Below the pieces are notes generated by a model, which did no database searches, was not told the DNA's origin, and saw only the letters and a list, made by a program, of their open reading frames with translations. A stretch of 42,307 bases of DNA from BPJO01 sp037189665 (GTDB lineage Bacteria; Planctomycetota; Phycisphaerae; Tepidisphaerales; Tepidisphaeraceae), in contig JBBCIV010000240.1 in the NCBI GenBank assembly GCA_037189665.1, forward strand, positions 1 through 42,307. The letters are read 5' to 3'. Shown here piece after piece: positions 23,254-31,803 of the stretch (its first letter is position 1; each line of letters opens with the position of its first letter). The position numbers and the translations under genes were made by a program.

Positions 23254-24288
23254 ATGATCGACCTTCGCTCAACGACCGCATCGCTGATCGGCCTGATGGC
23301 GCTGGCCCAACTTGCCAGCGCCCAGACGACCGGCCCCTCAACCGCGCCGGCCACCAACCCTGCCGCTCCCGCCGCCGCCCCTGCGCCGAAGGGAAAGACG
23401 ACGGCGGTGATCATCGTTGGCGCGCCGGGCACGCCGATGTACGCGCGGCATTACCAGGATCGCGCGAAGCGATTCGAGGCGGTGTTGCGCGGCGCGGGGC
23501 TGGAATCAGGCCGCATCCTCACGCTGGCGGACCCGTCGCAGTCGGCGGATGCGGTGCTGAAATCGTTGCGCGAGGTGGTGCCGACGTTGAAGCCGGACGA
23601 TCAGTTCGTCCTGATCCTGCTGGGCCACGGCGCGGTGGCGGACAACTCGGTTACGCTCATGTTGGCCGGGCCCGACCTTGAAATGAAGGCGGTGGCGGCG
23701 GAGTTGGGCAAGCTGAAGAGCCGCAGCCAAGTCGTGATGAATTTTTCCGCCAGCGCTGGCGATGCGATGGCGCTCTTCGCGTTGCCCGGCCGGATTAACA
23801 TCGCAGGTGGGGTGGCGGGGCAGGTGAACGATAACGATTTCGCCGAGTTCGTCCTTCGGGAACTGGAAGCGAGTCCCTCGGCTTCGCTGTTGGAAACGTA
23901 CAACCGCGCCACCGAGCGGTTCGCCAAGTGGATCGTTCGCCAGAAGCAACCGCCAGGCGAAGGGCAGAAGGGCTGGGTTGTGGAGGGCAGCGAGTCGGCG
24001 GCGCTGTTCCGCAAATTGTACGACGCGGATGACGTACCCGCGGAGCGGCGGTTCTTCGCGTCGGACGCATCGGGCAAGCCGGACGATCCGAATCCGCCGC
24101 TCACCGCGCAGCCGACGGATCACTGGTCGAAGCGTCGAGTGGTGACCGAAACGCCCGCTCTGGACGACGTCGCAAAAGGCGCGCCCGCCACCGCGATCGC
24201 GGCCCAGGGCTTTACGGCCGTCGCGCCGACGACGCAGGCGCCGGTTGGTGCGGTTGCCGGAAAAACAGTATTGGGACGGGCCAACTGA
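23254..24288 (+). CDS. Secreted C13/caspase-like protein lacking the catalytic Cys
   Basis: 344 residues. A signal peptide ends near ASAQ, followed by a Thr/Pro/Ala-rich linker to about residue 48. The domain then follows the peptidase C13/caspase plan: AVIIVGAPGT, a conserved LLGHG with His125, and VVMNFSASAGDA where the active Cys motif is expected. At that site the residues are Ser165 and Ser167, with no Cys. It is therefore probably not a cysteine peptidase. It may be a serine variant or a binding module. The tail past residue 270 is low in structure. It starts 5 nt after DUF4159. Confidence 0.75.
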   Translation: MIDLRSTTASLIGLMALAQLASAQTTGPSTAPATNPAAPAAAPAPKGKTTAVIIVGAPGTPMYARHYQDRAKRFEAVLRGAGLESGRILTLADPSQSADAVLKSLREVVPTLKPDDQFVLILLGHGAVADNSVTLMLAGPDLEMKAVAAELGKLKSRSQVVMNFSASAGDAMALFALPGRINIAGGVAGQVNDNDFAEFVLRELEASPSASLLETYNRATERFAKWIVRQKQPPGEGQKGWVVEGSESAALFRKLYDADDVPAERRFFASDASGKPDDPNPPLTAQPTDHWSKRRVVTETPALDDVAKGAPATAIAAQGFTAVAPTTQAPVGAVAGKTVLGRAN

Positions 24289-24289
24289 T

Positions 24290-26506
24290 ATGCGTATGCG
24301 ACGACGACGCCTCATCACAACGTCCGCCTTCCTGGCGATCGGCCTTTCCGCCGGCCTCGCGTTCGCCGCCGAGCCGGGAGAGCCGGTCGCAGGATCGCCC
24401 GTGCCGATGGAGCGGGCCAAGCAAGGCGAAAAACTCATCCGTCACACCGGCAACTACGAGCCGCTGCACGTCCGTTGGGCGCTGAACGACGGCGTATCCG
24501 GCGTGCTGGCGGTCTTCCCGAATCCACAGATCGCGAGGGAGATCTACCTTGCGACCGAAGCCGGCCTGCTGAAGAGCACGGATGCCGGCGCGACATTTGC
24601 TGCCCTGCCTGAATGCACCGCCGACAAGATCGGCACCGTCAACGCCGTCACCTTTCGGCCGGACTCGCCTTCTCGATTCATCATTGCCACGCAGGGACGC
24701 GGGCTGTTCGTCACGAGCGATGGCGGAAGTACCGTAACGCAACTGGCGACGCAGGCCACCGGTCTGGCGAGCGACGCGGTCGCCTCCGTTCACTATGCCG
24801 CCGACGATGAGATGCTTCGAACGCTCATCGCGGTGCACGGCGTTGACGCGCCGGGCCTGTCGCGAAGCACCAATGGTGGCAAGACGTGGGACGTGCTCTT
24901 TCCCGATCAGCACGTGCATCACCTCTTCTGGCCCCGGCGCGGGGAGAAGCAAGTGCTGCTCGACGCTTCGCCGGCGGACGACGCCGATCGGCGTACGCTT
25001 TACTTCCTCGCATCGATCCAGGAGCCGTGGCAGAAGCTGGTGGCCGACGTGTTGATCACCGGCGCGGCCTCCCCGCGAGGCCGAGGCGACACGATTTACC
25101 TGACGACGGCCGACCAGGGCATCTATCGTGTGGCGCGCGAGGGGGGCATCGTCGCCAGTGTGACGCCGGGCGACGAGGCGGAATGGTCGAGCATCGGCAT
25201 CGCCAGCGGCCCGACGGCGGACAACGATTTCTTCTATGCCTATCACGCCAAGCGGCTGGGCATGGTGCTGTTCACGTCAAGGCAGCTCACCGGCATTCAG
25301 CCGGCGGCCGAAGACGAGGCTGCTGCGGATAATGCGAAGCCGGCCGAGGAGCCGCTTCGCACGCTGAGCGACGGCCTGTTTACCGGCCCGCTGGTGCTCG
25401 AAGGGGCGCACATCCGCGCTGGCGCGAACGGCAACGCATTTTACGCGGTCGTCAACCGCTCGCTGTACCAGTCGGTGAACGCCAGTCCAGGCATCGCGGT
25501 GACGGAGATCGCCGTTTCGCCTTCATCGCTGTTCGTCGAACCGGATCGTGTACGGTCGGTTATCGATCCGCTGGTCCGCGACCTGAACGCCTTCGTCGAG
25601 TCCAGCCGCACCCGTGACGCGGCGGCCGAACTTTCGGCGAAGCTGGCGGAGCATCGCAAGACGCTTGATCTCCGACGCTTTGTCGTCACCGCAAAAGTGC
25701 AGTCGGTCGCGACGGATCCGGTGAGGTCGGTCACCGTCGATCTCAGCCGCGTGAGCCGTTCGGCGTTTGCCCCGCTTTACGACGACGGCCAGCACCATGA
25801 TGGCGAGGCGGGGGATGGCATCTATGGCAACGCGTTCGACCTCGACTTCGGCGCGGTTCGCCGTTTTCACGAAGACTGGCGAGGCCAGTTTCCCGGACCT
25901 ATCGCGCTGACGGTCTCCGCGGTCACGCAGGGGCAGGCGCTTTCTGGCGCGGTGGGCACGCTCTCACTCTATCACCGTCGCACCTCCATTCCCTTCGCCA
26001 CCGACGCGCGGCCGTCGAAGATCAGCGGGGCGGTGTCGGGCGACCTGACGCGAACCGGACCGAAACGCGACTATACGCAGGTGATCAGCATCAAGGCCCC
26101 AGGTTCGTGGGCGGTCGGCATTACCAACTGGCGGAACGCATTCGCGATCAATCGCGAACAGGTGCTGTCGTTCTACATCCGCTCATCACAGCCGACGAGC
26201 GATGGCATTTCGATCCAGCTTCGCGACGCCCCTGCATATCAGCGACCCAACGTGACGCCGAAGGTGGACCTGATGGCCGAGGGCTTCGTGCCTGAGAAGA
26301 AGCTGTCGCCAGCCGAGCAGCACGTGTTGATCCCCATTTCCCGCCTGCTGGACGGCGCAGAGGAATTTCAGACCTCCGCCACCGTCGGCATGATTCTCAG
26401 CGGCACCGCAACGCAACAGGTGGACGTGTTGATCCGCGACATCAAGCTCGTCCCGGCGTCCGCAGTTGGCGAAAGCGTCGGCGAAAGCGAGGGCGAAACA
26501 CCATGA
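24290..26506 (+). CDS. Secreted BNR-repeat beta-propeller protein
   Basis: 738 residues from the ATG at 24290, directly after the previous stop. A basic start RMRRRRLITTSAF and hydrophobic segment end near LAFAA. Asp-box (BNR) repeats of the sialidase/sortilin type follow: LLKSTDAGATF, FVTSDGGSTV and RSTNGGKTW. A middle domain (about 430-580) and a C-terminal jelly-roll-like domain that may bind carbohydrate (about 590-730, GISIQLRDAPAYQRPNV) complete it. No catalytic sialidase residues were identified, so it may be a ligand-binding surface protein. Its stop overlaps the next start (ATGA). Confidence 0.78.
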   Translation: MRMRRRRLITTSAFLAIGLSAGLAFAAEPGEPVAGSPVPMERAKQGEKLIRHTGNYEPLHVRWALNDGVSGVLAVFPNPQIAREIYLATEAGLLKSTDAGATFAALPECTADKIGTVNAVTFRPDSPSRFIIATQGRGLFVTSDGGSTVTQLATQATGLASDAVASVHYAADDEMLRTLIAVHGVDAPGLSRSTNGGKTWDVLFPDQHVHHLFWPRRGEKQVLLDASPADDADRRTLYFLASIQEPWQKLVADVLITGAASPRGRGDTIYLTTADQGIYRVAREGGIVASVTPGDEAEWSSIGIASGPTADNDFFYAYHAKRLGMVLFTSRQLTGIQPAAEDEAAADNAKPAEEPLRTLSDGLFTGPLVLEGAHIRAGANGNAFYAVVNRSLYQSVNASPGIAVTEIAVSPSSLFVEPDRVRSVIDPLVRDLNAFVESSRTRDAAAELSAKLAEHRKTLDLRRFVVTAKVQSVATDPVRSVTVDLSRVSRSAFAPLYDDGQHHDGEAGDGIYGNAFDLDFGAVRRFHEDWRGQFPGPIALTVSAVTQGQALSGAVGTLSLYHRRTSIPFATDARPSKISGAVSGDLTRTGPKRDYTQVISIKAPGSWAVGITNWRNAFAINREQVLSFYIRSSQPTSDGISIQLRDAPAYQRPNVTPKVDLMAEGFVPEKKLSPAEQHVLIPISRLLDGAEEFQTSATVGMILSGTATQQVDVLIRDIKLVPASAVGESVGESEGETP

Positions 26507-28368
26507 AGCGTGCGATTCCTGTTTTCTCCGTATTGTTGATCGGCGCGTCGTTCGTGTCCGCGCAATCGGTTCGCGAACGCTTTCAGGCCGCATCGGCCGC
26601 GGGGAACGCGAAGAACTTCGCCGAGGCGGTGGCGATCTACCAGGCGATCGCCGACGATCCGAAGGTGTCGCGCGAAGATAGGGCGACGGCCTGGGCACGC
26701 CGGATTGACGTTCATCGCGCTCAGAAACACTTTGATCAGGCTGTTGTCGCCGCAAAGCAGTTGCTGGCACTTCAGCAGGACGACACGCGCCGCAAGCTGG
26801 TGATGTTGCAGGTCGCCGAATTGCACATGCAGGCTCAGCAGGCATTGGCGGCGGTCGAGGTACTGAAAGAATTGGCGGCGAAGTATCCGGAGGATGACGA
26901 CAACTTCATCCAGGCAAACCTCGTCGCCGGCAACTACCTGGTTCGCGATAAGAAGCACGCCGACGCCGTGGTGTTCTTCGAATCCGCCGCGAAGCGGATG
27001 GACGTCGAAGACCCACGCCGGATCGACGCGATCTGGAACGCCTCCACCGCGCTCTGGGAGAGCGATCAGATCGAGAAGTCGATCGAGATCACCAAGACGC
27101 TGGTCGATCCAAAACTGCGGTCGCATCCGCGGCTGTCAAATCGCCAGGCGAACGATCGCATCATCGGCGGGCTGACCAAGCTCAAGCGTCAGCCCGAGGT
27201 GGTGGCGCTGCTGAAGGAATGGGAACAGACCGATCCGGACGTCGACTTGCGAGCGCGATGGTGCCTGAGCGCGGCGCGGAACGCCGCGTGGTCGGGCGAT
27301 GCCGAAGGCGGGCTGGAGTCGTACCGCCGGCTGATGCTGGCGCACGCGTCGGTTCCGACGTCGGACGGGTGGTTTGAAGCGCAGAATGCGATCGTTGACG
27401 GTCTGATTCGCAAGAACGACTTTCCTGCCGCGCTGAAGGCCGCGCACGTATTATTTGATGCGGCACATGATCAGGGCGCGGTGACGATGGCAGTCTCGAA
27501 AATGGCAGATCTGCTCAATCGTATAGATGGAAACAACAAGCGCTCCAAGGCGCTGGTGAACTACCAGCTTTTCGGTCCTGCCGGGCGCGATGGAAAGGTG
27601 GGGACGGAAGACGACGAGGCGAACCTGCTGCCGGAGATCGGCTACCCCGATGACCCGGAACGCACGGCGGCGTTCGCGAAGGCCTTTGCTGCCGTCGGCG
27701 ACGATGCGGCGGGAACGTTTCACCGCGGGCAGTTGTGCCTGTACCTCGGCAAGCCGTCCGCGGCGACGGATTTCTATTTACAGGCGATCCGCAAATCAAC
27801 GCTGGATCAGTGGCCGACTTTCGTGAGCGTCGCGGTGATGAACGGCTGGCGTCCGCTGAATACCCACGGCCACGGCATGGACGCGGTGGCGAGGTATTTC
27901 CTTGAAGGTGATGGCTCGGCGAACCCGTTTAAAGAGGCGAAGTTCGAGCCTGCGCCGTGGCCGTTGCCGACGCCGTCCACCGAATCGACGGAACAACTGC
28001 GGGCGCTTCGCGCCTCGCTATGGGAACTTGCTGAGGACGCGTCGCTGCCCTCGCAGGTCCGCCATGCGGCAGTGCGGAGCGTGGGACGGATCGGGCAGGT
28101 GATCCCCGCGGCAGACGAACTCGACCGCTTTCTCGCGCTCACCCGCGAACAAGATGGCGGCCTGCGAGATCTGGCCGCACTTCATGCGACGCGTGCCTCG
28201 CGCGGCGATTCGCTGCAACTCGCTCCCATGCAGGCCTTCGCCGCCGGCGACCGCCTGCCTGCGAACGCCGCGAAGCGTACTACAGAAGAAGTAAGGCGTA
28301 TGGCCAAGGCGGTCGAGAAACTCGCCGCGAAGAACGCCGGCGTGCCGAAGATGCAGCCGGTCAAGTAG
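26503..28368 (+). CDS. Secreted TPR-repeat protein
   Basis: 621 residues, translationally coupled to the gene before (4-nt ATGA overlap). A signal peptide ends at SAQ (about residue 21). Helical repeats of about 34 residues run to about residue 330 (for example AKNFAEAVAIYQAIADD and AWARRIDVHRAQKHFDQAVV). A second helical region follows to the end. TPR arrays mediate protein assembly; this one probably holds partners outside the membrane. It ends the MoxR cluster, 8 nt from the convergent regulator gene. Confidence 0.82.
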   Translation: MKRAIPVFSVLLIGASFVSAQSVRERFQAASAAGNAKNFAEAVAIYQAIADDPKVSREDRATAWARRIDVHRAQKHFDQAVVAAKQLLALQQDDTRRKLVMLQVAELHMQAQQALAAVEVLKELAAKYPEDDDNFIQANLVAGNYLVRDKKHADAVVFFESAAKRMDVEDPRRIDAIWNASTALWESDQIEKSIEITKTLVDPKLRSHPRLSNRQANDRIIGGLTKLKRQPEVVALLKEWEQTDPDVDLRARWCLSAARNAAWSGDAEGGLESYRRLMLAHASVPTSDGWFEAQNAIVDGLIRKNDFPAALKAAHVLFDAAHDQGAVTMAVSKMADLLNRIDGNNKRSKALVNYQLFGPAGRDGKVGTEDDEANLLPEIGYPDDPERTAAFAKAFAAVGDDAAGTFHRGQLCLYLGKPSAATDFYLQAIRKSTLDQWPTFVSVAVMNGWRPLNTHGHGMDAVARYFLEGDGSANPFKEAKFEPAPWPLPTPSTESTEQLRALRASLWELAEDASLPSQVRHAAVRSVGRIGQVIPAADELDRFLALTREQDGGLRDLAALHATRASRGDSLQLAPMQAFAAGDRLPANAAKRTTEEVRRMAKAVEKLAAKNAGVPKMQPVK

Positions 28369-28376
28369 TTCGACGT

Positions 28377-29576
28377 TCAGTGTTTCTTGTAGCGATACTT
28401 CGAGCGGTACTGCTGCGGCGTCTCGCCCGTCTCGCGCCTGAAGACGAAGCTGAACTGTGACGCCAGCGCGAACCCGCACAGGTCGGCCACGTGCGGCATG
28501 GTCCAGTCGCTGGTGGCCAGCAGGTTCTTCGCCTGCTCGATCCGCACCCGCATGATCTCGTCGTGAATGCTCCGCCCGACGGCGGCGCGGAAGTGCATCT
28601 CAAGCGTGCGGCGCGACATCGCGACGTGCTGCAACACGTCCTTCACCTTGATCGCCTGATCGGTGTGCGAGCGGATGAACCGCAGCGCGGCGACGACGTC
28701 CGGGTCGTCGATGGCGAGCAGGTCGGTCGAGTGTCGCGGGACGACGCCGATGGGCTGGATCGTCACCGACTGCTGCGGCCGCCTGCCGGTGGTGAGCCAT
28801 TCGTCCAGCAGGCGTGCGGCCTCGTAGCCCACTCGCCGAACGCCGTGATCGATGCTGGTGAGCGGCGGATCGACGAGGCGGCAGGTTTCGCTTTCGTTGC
28901 CCACGCCCATGACCGCCACCTGCTCGGGAATGCGTTTGCCGGCGGCGCGGCAGGCGCGGGAGATCTCGAGCGCCTTGTGGTCGTTCATCGCCATCAGGCC
29001 GACGGGCTGGTCGAACGCGGCGATGCACTTCTGGAGCCGCGCGGGGTTGTTCGAGACCGCCGGCTCGATCACACCGCCGACGATGCCGCGCTCCCGGCAG
29101 ACTTCGAGAAAGCCTTCGCGGCGGTGCTGGGAGATCGGCGCGTCGTGTTCGGGCACGTACATCAGGTGCTTGAGGCCGAGGTCGGCAAGATACCGCGCGC
29201 CCATGCGCCCGACTTCGCGGTTGTCGACGATCACCCACGGCGGGCCGTCGTCGCTTGGCACGCCGGTAACGCGGACGGCGGGGATCGTCGTCTGCCTCAA
29301 CGGCTCGCGCGTGGTGTGATAGCTCTCGGCGACGATCATCCCGTCCACGCCGCCCTGCAAGATCGGCTCGGCGGACGACGTGAGCTCGAGGACCACCTGC
29401 CACCGCCGGTGATGATCGGCGTAGTCGGCGATGCCTTCCATGATCAGCCGGTCCACCACCTGCTCGACGCCCACCATTACCAGGACACGCTGTAATCGAC
29501 GTGTCGTCAATGGTTTACGCGCGATCTCGGCGGTTTTGGCGATCGGCGTTGTTTTCGGGAGTTCGGAGCGGACCAC
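28377..29576 (-). CDS. XylR-type regulator: LacI-like sensor domain fused to AraC DNA-binding domain
   Basis: About 399 residues from a GTG at 29576, with no clear ribosome site. A TTG nearer the first strand is also possible, so the start is uncertain. Residues about 30-290 form a periplasmic-binding-like (LacI-type) sugar sensor (VLVMVGVEQVVDRLIMEG, PAVRVTGVPSDDGPPWVIVD, VAVMGVGNESETCRLVDPPL). Residues about 295-399 form an AraC-type double helix-turn-helix (ALRFIRSHTDQAIKVKDVLQ, VADLCGFALASQFSFVFRRE). This arrangement is typical of xylose- and other sugar-responsive activators. It is divergent from the PEP-CTERM gene at 29812, with direct repeats in the shared spacer. Confidence 0.92.
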   Translation of the reverse strand: MVRSELPKTTPIAKTAEIARKPLTTRRLQRVLVMVGVEQVVDRLIMEGIADYADHHRRWQVVLELTSSAEPILQGGVDGMIVAESYHTTREPLRQTTIPAVRVTGVPSDDGPPWVIVDNREVGRMGARYLADLGLKHLMYVPEHDAPISQHRREGFLEVCRERGIVGGVIEPAVSNNPARLQKCIAAFDQPVGLMAMNDHKALEISRACRAAGKRIPEQVAVMGVGNESETCRLVDPPLTSIDHGVRRVGYEAARLLDEWLTTGRRPQQSVTIQPIGVVPRHSTDLLAIDDPDVVAALRFIRSHTDQAIKVKDVLQHVAMSRRTLEMHFRAAVGRSIHDEIMRVRIEQAKNLLATSDWTMPHVADLCGFALASQFSFVFRRETGETPQQYRSKYRYKKH

Positions 29577-29686
29577 GCGAGGATTTCGAAAGGGGTGCGC
29601 AAATAGTGAATTCGAATACTAAATATGTCAACAAAATTCTCCCTCCATCGACATGCTTCGAAATGACAAGGACGTGAATGATTGCG

Positions 29687-29705
29687 CGATTTGTAAATCG
29701 ATTTG
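29687..29705. promoter_or_regulatory. Direct repeats, candidate regulator site
   Basis: CGATTTG (29687-29693) and CGATTTG (29699-29705) lie 12 nt apart, with TAAAT between. The same bases also form the palindrome CGATTTGTAAATCG. Tandem half-sites suit an AraC-type dimer. The site lies in the 235-nt spacer between the regulator and the divergent gene. Confidence 0.55.
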
Positions 29706-29811
29706 CCACTAATGGAACGAAAAGTCATCGCCGCGAAGCTACAGTGTGGACGTCAGGCGGAATGTCACATCATTTGGAACACGGGTTCGGAGAATTGCAG
29801 AGGAGGAAGAC

Positions 29812-31773
29812 ATGGGAAAACACGAATTGAATCGGCGGGCACTGTTGTCGGCATCCATTCCCGCAGCGTTGCTGACAATATTGCCGGCGGTCTCGCACGC
29901 GGCGCCGCTTTCGAACGGCACCTGGACGCAGGCCTCAAGCGGCGGACTGTGGGACGACGCCTCGGTCGGCAATTGGGACGGCGGCATCGTTGCAGACGGC
30001 GCCGGCTTTACCGCTAATTTCAACACGCTCGACATCACCGCCGACAATACCGTGCACCTGAACCAGCCGCGCACGATCGGCAACCTGATCTTCGGCGACA
30101 CCACGACATCATCGGTTGCCGGCTGGATTCTGACCAACAACTCGAACGTGTCCAACATCCTCACGCTCGCCGGCGCGACGCCTACGATCACCGTCAACGC
30201 GTTGGGCGGGACCAAAGCAGTGTTTGTCTCGGCACAGATGGCGGGAACTGATGGGCTTACTAAAGCAGGCGCGGGCACGCTTGTCCTGCAAGCCAATAAT
30301 ACGTGGAGCGGCGGCACAAACGTGAATGCCGGCACGCTGGTCGTCGGCACGAATACCAGCCAGGCGGGAATCGCAACCGGCTTGCTCGGTTCTGGCGCCG
30401 TCACGCTCGGCACCAATACCAACCTCGTCTTCGGCCGTTCAGGTACGTACAACCTCAACGCCAGCACGATTCTTCAGGTGCCCAGCACATCCAACGGCAG
30501 AGTGCAGATCGGCGGGTCGGCGACGTACTCGCTTGGCAGCAGCACTGCGAACACGTTCGCAGGCTTCCTGCAACTCATCCACGGGTCGACGCTCGAGTAC
30601 ACAGACGAGACGCTCCCCGCTGCCCGTGTCGGCGCAGGGCCGTTCACCGTGCCGGTGGGAGCGCTGGGGACGAACGCGACCATTACGGTTGCCAACGCTC
30701 CGACATTCAAAGTTCTCACTAACGGGGCGAATGATGCTACGGTTCAGACGCTGAACGTCGCGCGATCGTTCCAGCTTGCCAGCGGCGGACAGACGCTCAC
30801 GATCGTTGCGGATCGAGGCAGCGGGACGGGCACGAACAAGGTCGTTGCGTTTACCGGCGGCACCACGCTGAACGCGGCCGTTCCCACCGGCGGCACCACG
30901 ACGGCAAATTTCCAGGGCGGCAATGGCTATCGCATCGCGCTCGCCAACGCCACCGCGATCTCAATTGGCGGCGGCAACACGACGGGCACGCTCAGGCTTA
31001 ATCCGACGACGGCTAACGTCAGCGTTCTTGGCAACGTCGTGAACTCCACGACTAACGCAACAGCGGCGGTCAAAACGCTGCAACTCGACGGGACGAGCGG
31101 CGATAACCTCATCACCGGCAGCATCAGCGATGGCTCGGCCGGCAGCAACGTCACGACGGCGCTGCTGAAGTCGAACGGCAGCGCGTGGACGCTCAGCGGA
31201 AGCAGCAGTTACAGCGGCGGGACGACCGTCAGCGGCGGCAAGCTGTTGGTGACGAACACGACCGGCTCGGCGACGGGCAGCGGAGCGGTCAACGTCACCG
31301 CGGGCACGCTGGGCGGAACGGGCATCATCAGCGGGAATGTGGCGATTGCCGGTACGGTGTCGCCGGGCCTCAGCATCGGCACGTTGACGACGGGCGGCCT
31401 GTCGATCACCGCCGGTACGTTTGAAGCCGAGTTGGATACGCAGTCACTCACGGCGGACAAGATCGTCGTCAACGGCGATCTGGCGATCAGCGGGGCTTCG
31501 GTGCTCTCGCTGTCCGATCTGGCGGCGGTGCCGCAGGTTGTGCCTGCTGATACGACGGTCTTCACGCTCATCGAGTACACGGGCACTTGGAACGGCGGAA
31601 CGTTCGGCGGGCTGGCCGACGATTCGGAATTCGACTTCGGCTCCAACCGCTACGCCATCAACTACAACGACGCCGGCCGCGTGACGCTGACGGCGGTTCC
31701 CGAGCCGGCGATGTTGGGCGTGATCGCGCTGGCCGGCGCGGCGTTGGCCATGCGTCGCCGGGCATCGAAGTAA
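29812..31773 (+). CDS. PEP-CTERM surface protein with autotransporter-type beta-strand repeats
   Basis: 653 residues; AGGAGGA lies 5 nt before the ATG. The N-terminal signal has LNRRALLSAS, a possible twin-arginine form, and ends near SHA. The body is Gly/Thr/Asn-rich and contains autotransporter-associated beta-strand repeats (GAGTLVLQANNTWSGGTNVN, SSSYSGGTTVSGGKLLV), expected to form a right-handed beta-helix. The C terminus is a full PEP-CTERM signal: VPEPAMLGVIALAGAALAMR and a basic end. PEP-CTERM proteins are cut and anchored by exosortase; none is encoded here. Possibly the first gene under the divergent regulator. Confidence 0.9.
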   Translation: MGKHELNRRALLSASIPAALLTILPAVSHAAPLSNGTWTQASSGGLWDDASVGNWDGGIVADGAGFTANFNTLDITADNTVHLNQPRTIGNLIFGDTTTSSVAGWILTNNSNVSNILTLAGATPTITVNALGGTKAVFVSAQMAGTDGLTKAGAGTLVLQANNTWSGGTNVNAGTLVVGTNTSQAGIATGLLGSGAVTLGTNTNLVFGRSGTYNLNASTILQVPSTSNGRVQIGGSATYSLGSSTANTFAGFLQLIHGSTLEYTDETLPAARVGAGPFTVPVGALGTNATITVANAPTFKVLTNGANDATVQTLNVARSFQLASGGQTLTIVADRGSGTGTNKVVAFTGGTTLNAAVPTGGTTTANFQGGNGYRIALANATAISIGGGNTTGTLRLNPTTANVSVLGNVVNSTTNATAAVKTLQLDGTSGDNLITGSISDGSAGSNVTTALLKSNGSAWTLSGSSSYSGGTTVSGGKLLVTNTTGSATGSGAVNVTAGTLGGTGIISGNVAIAGTVSPGLSIGTLTTGGLSITAGTFEAELDTQSLTADKIVVNGDLAISGASVLSLSDLAAVPQVVPADTTVFTLIEYTGTWNGGTFGGLADDSEFDFGSNRYAINYNDAGRVTLTAVPEPAMLGVIALAGAALAMRRRASK

Positions 31774-31803
31774 TTAAGGTCATCGCAGTATCGCGAGCGC
31801 GAG

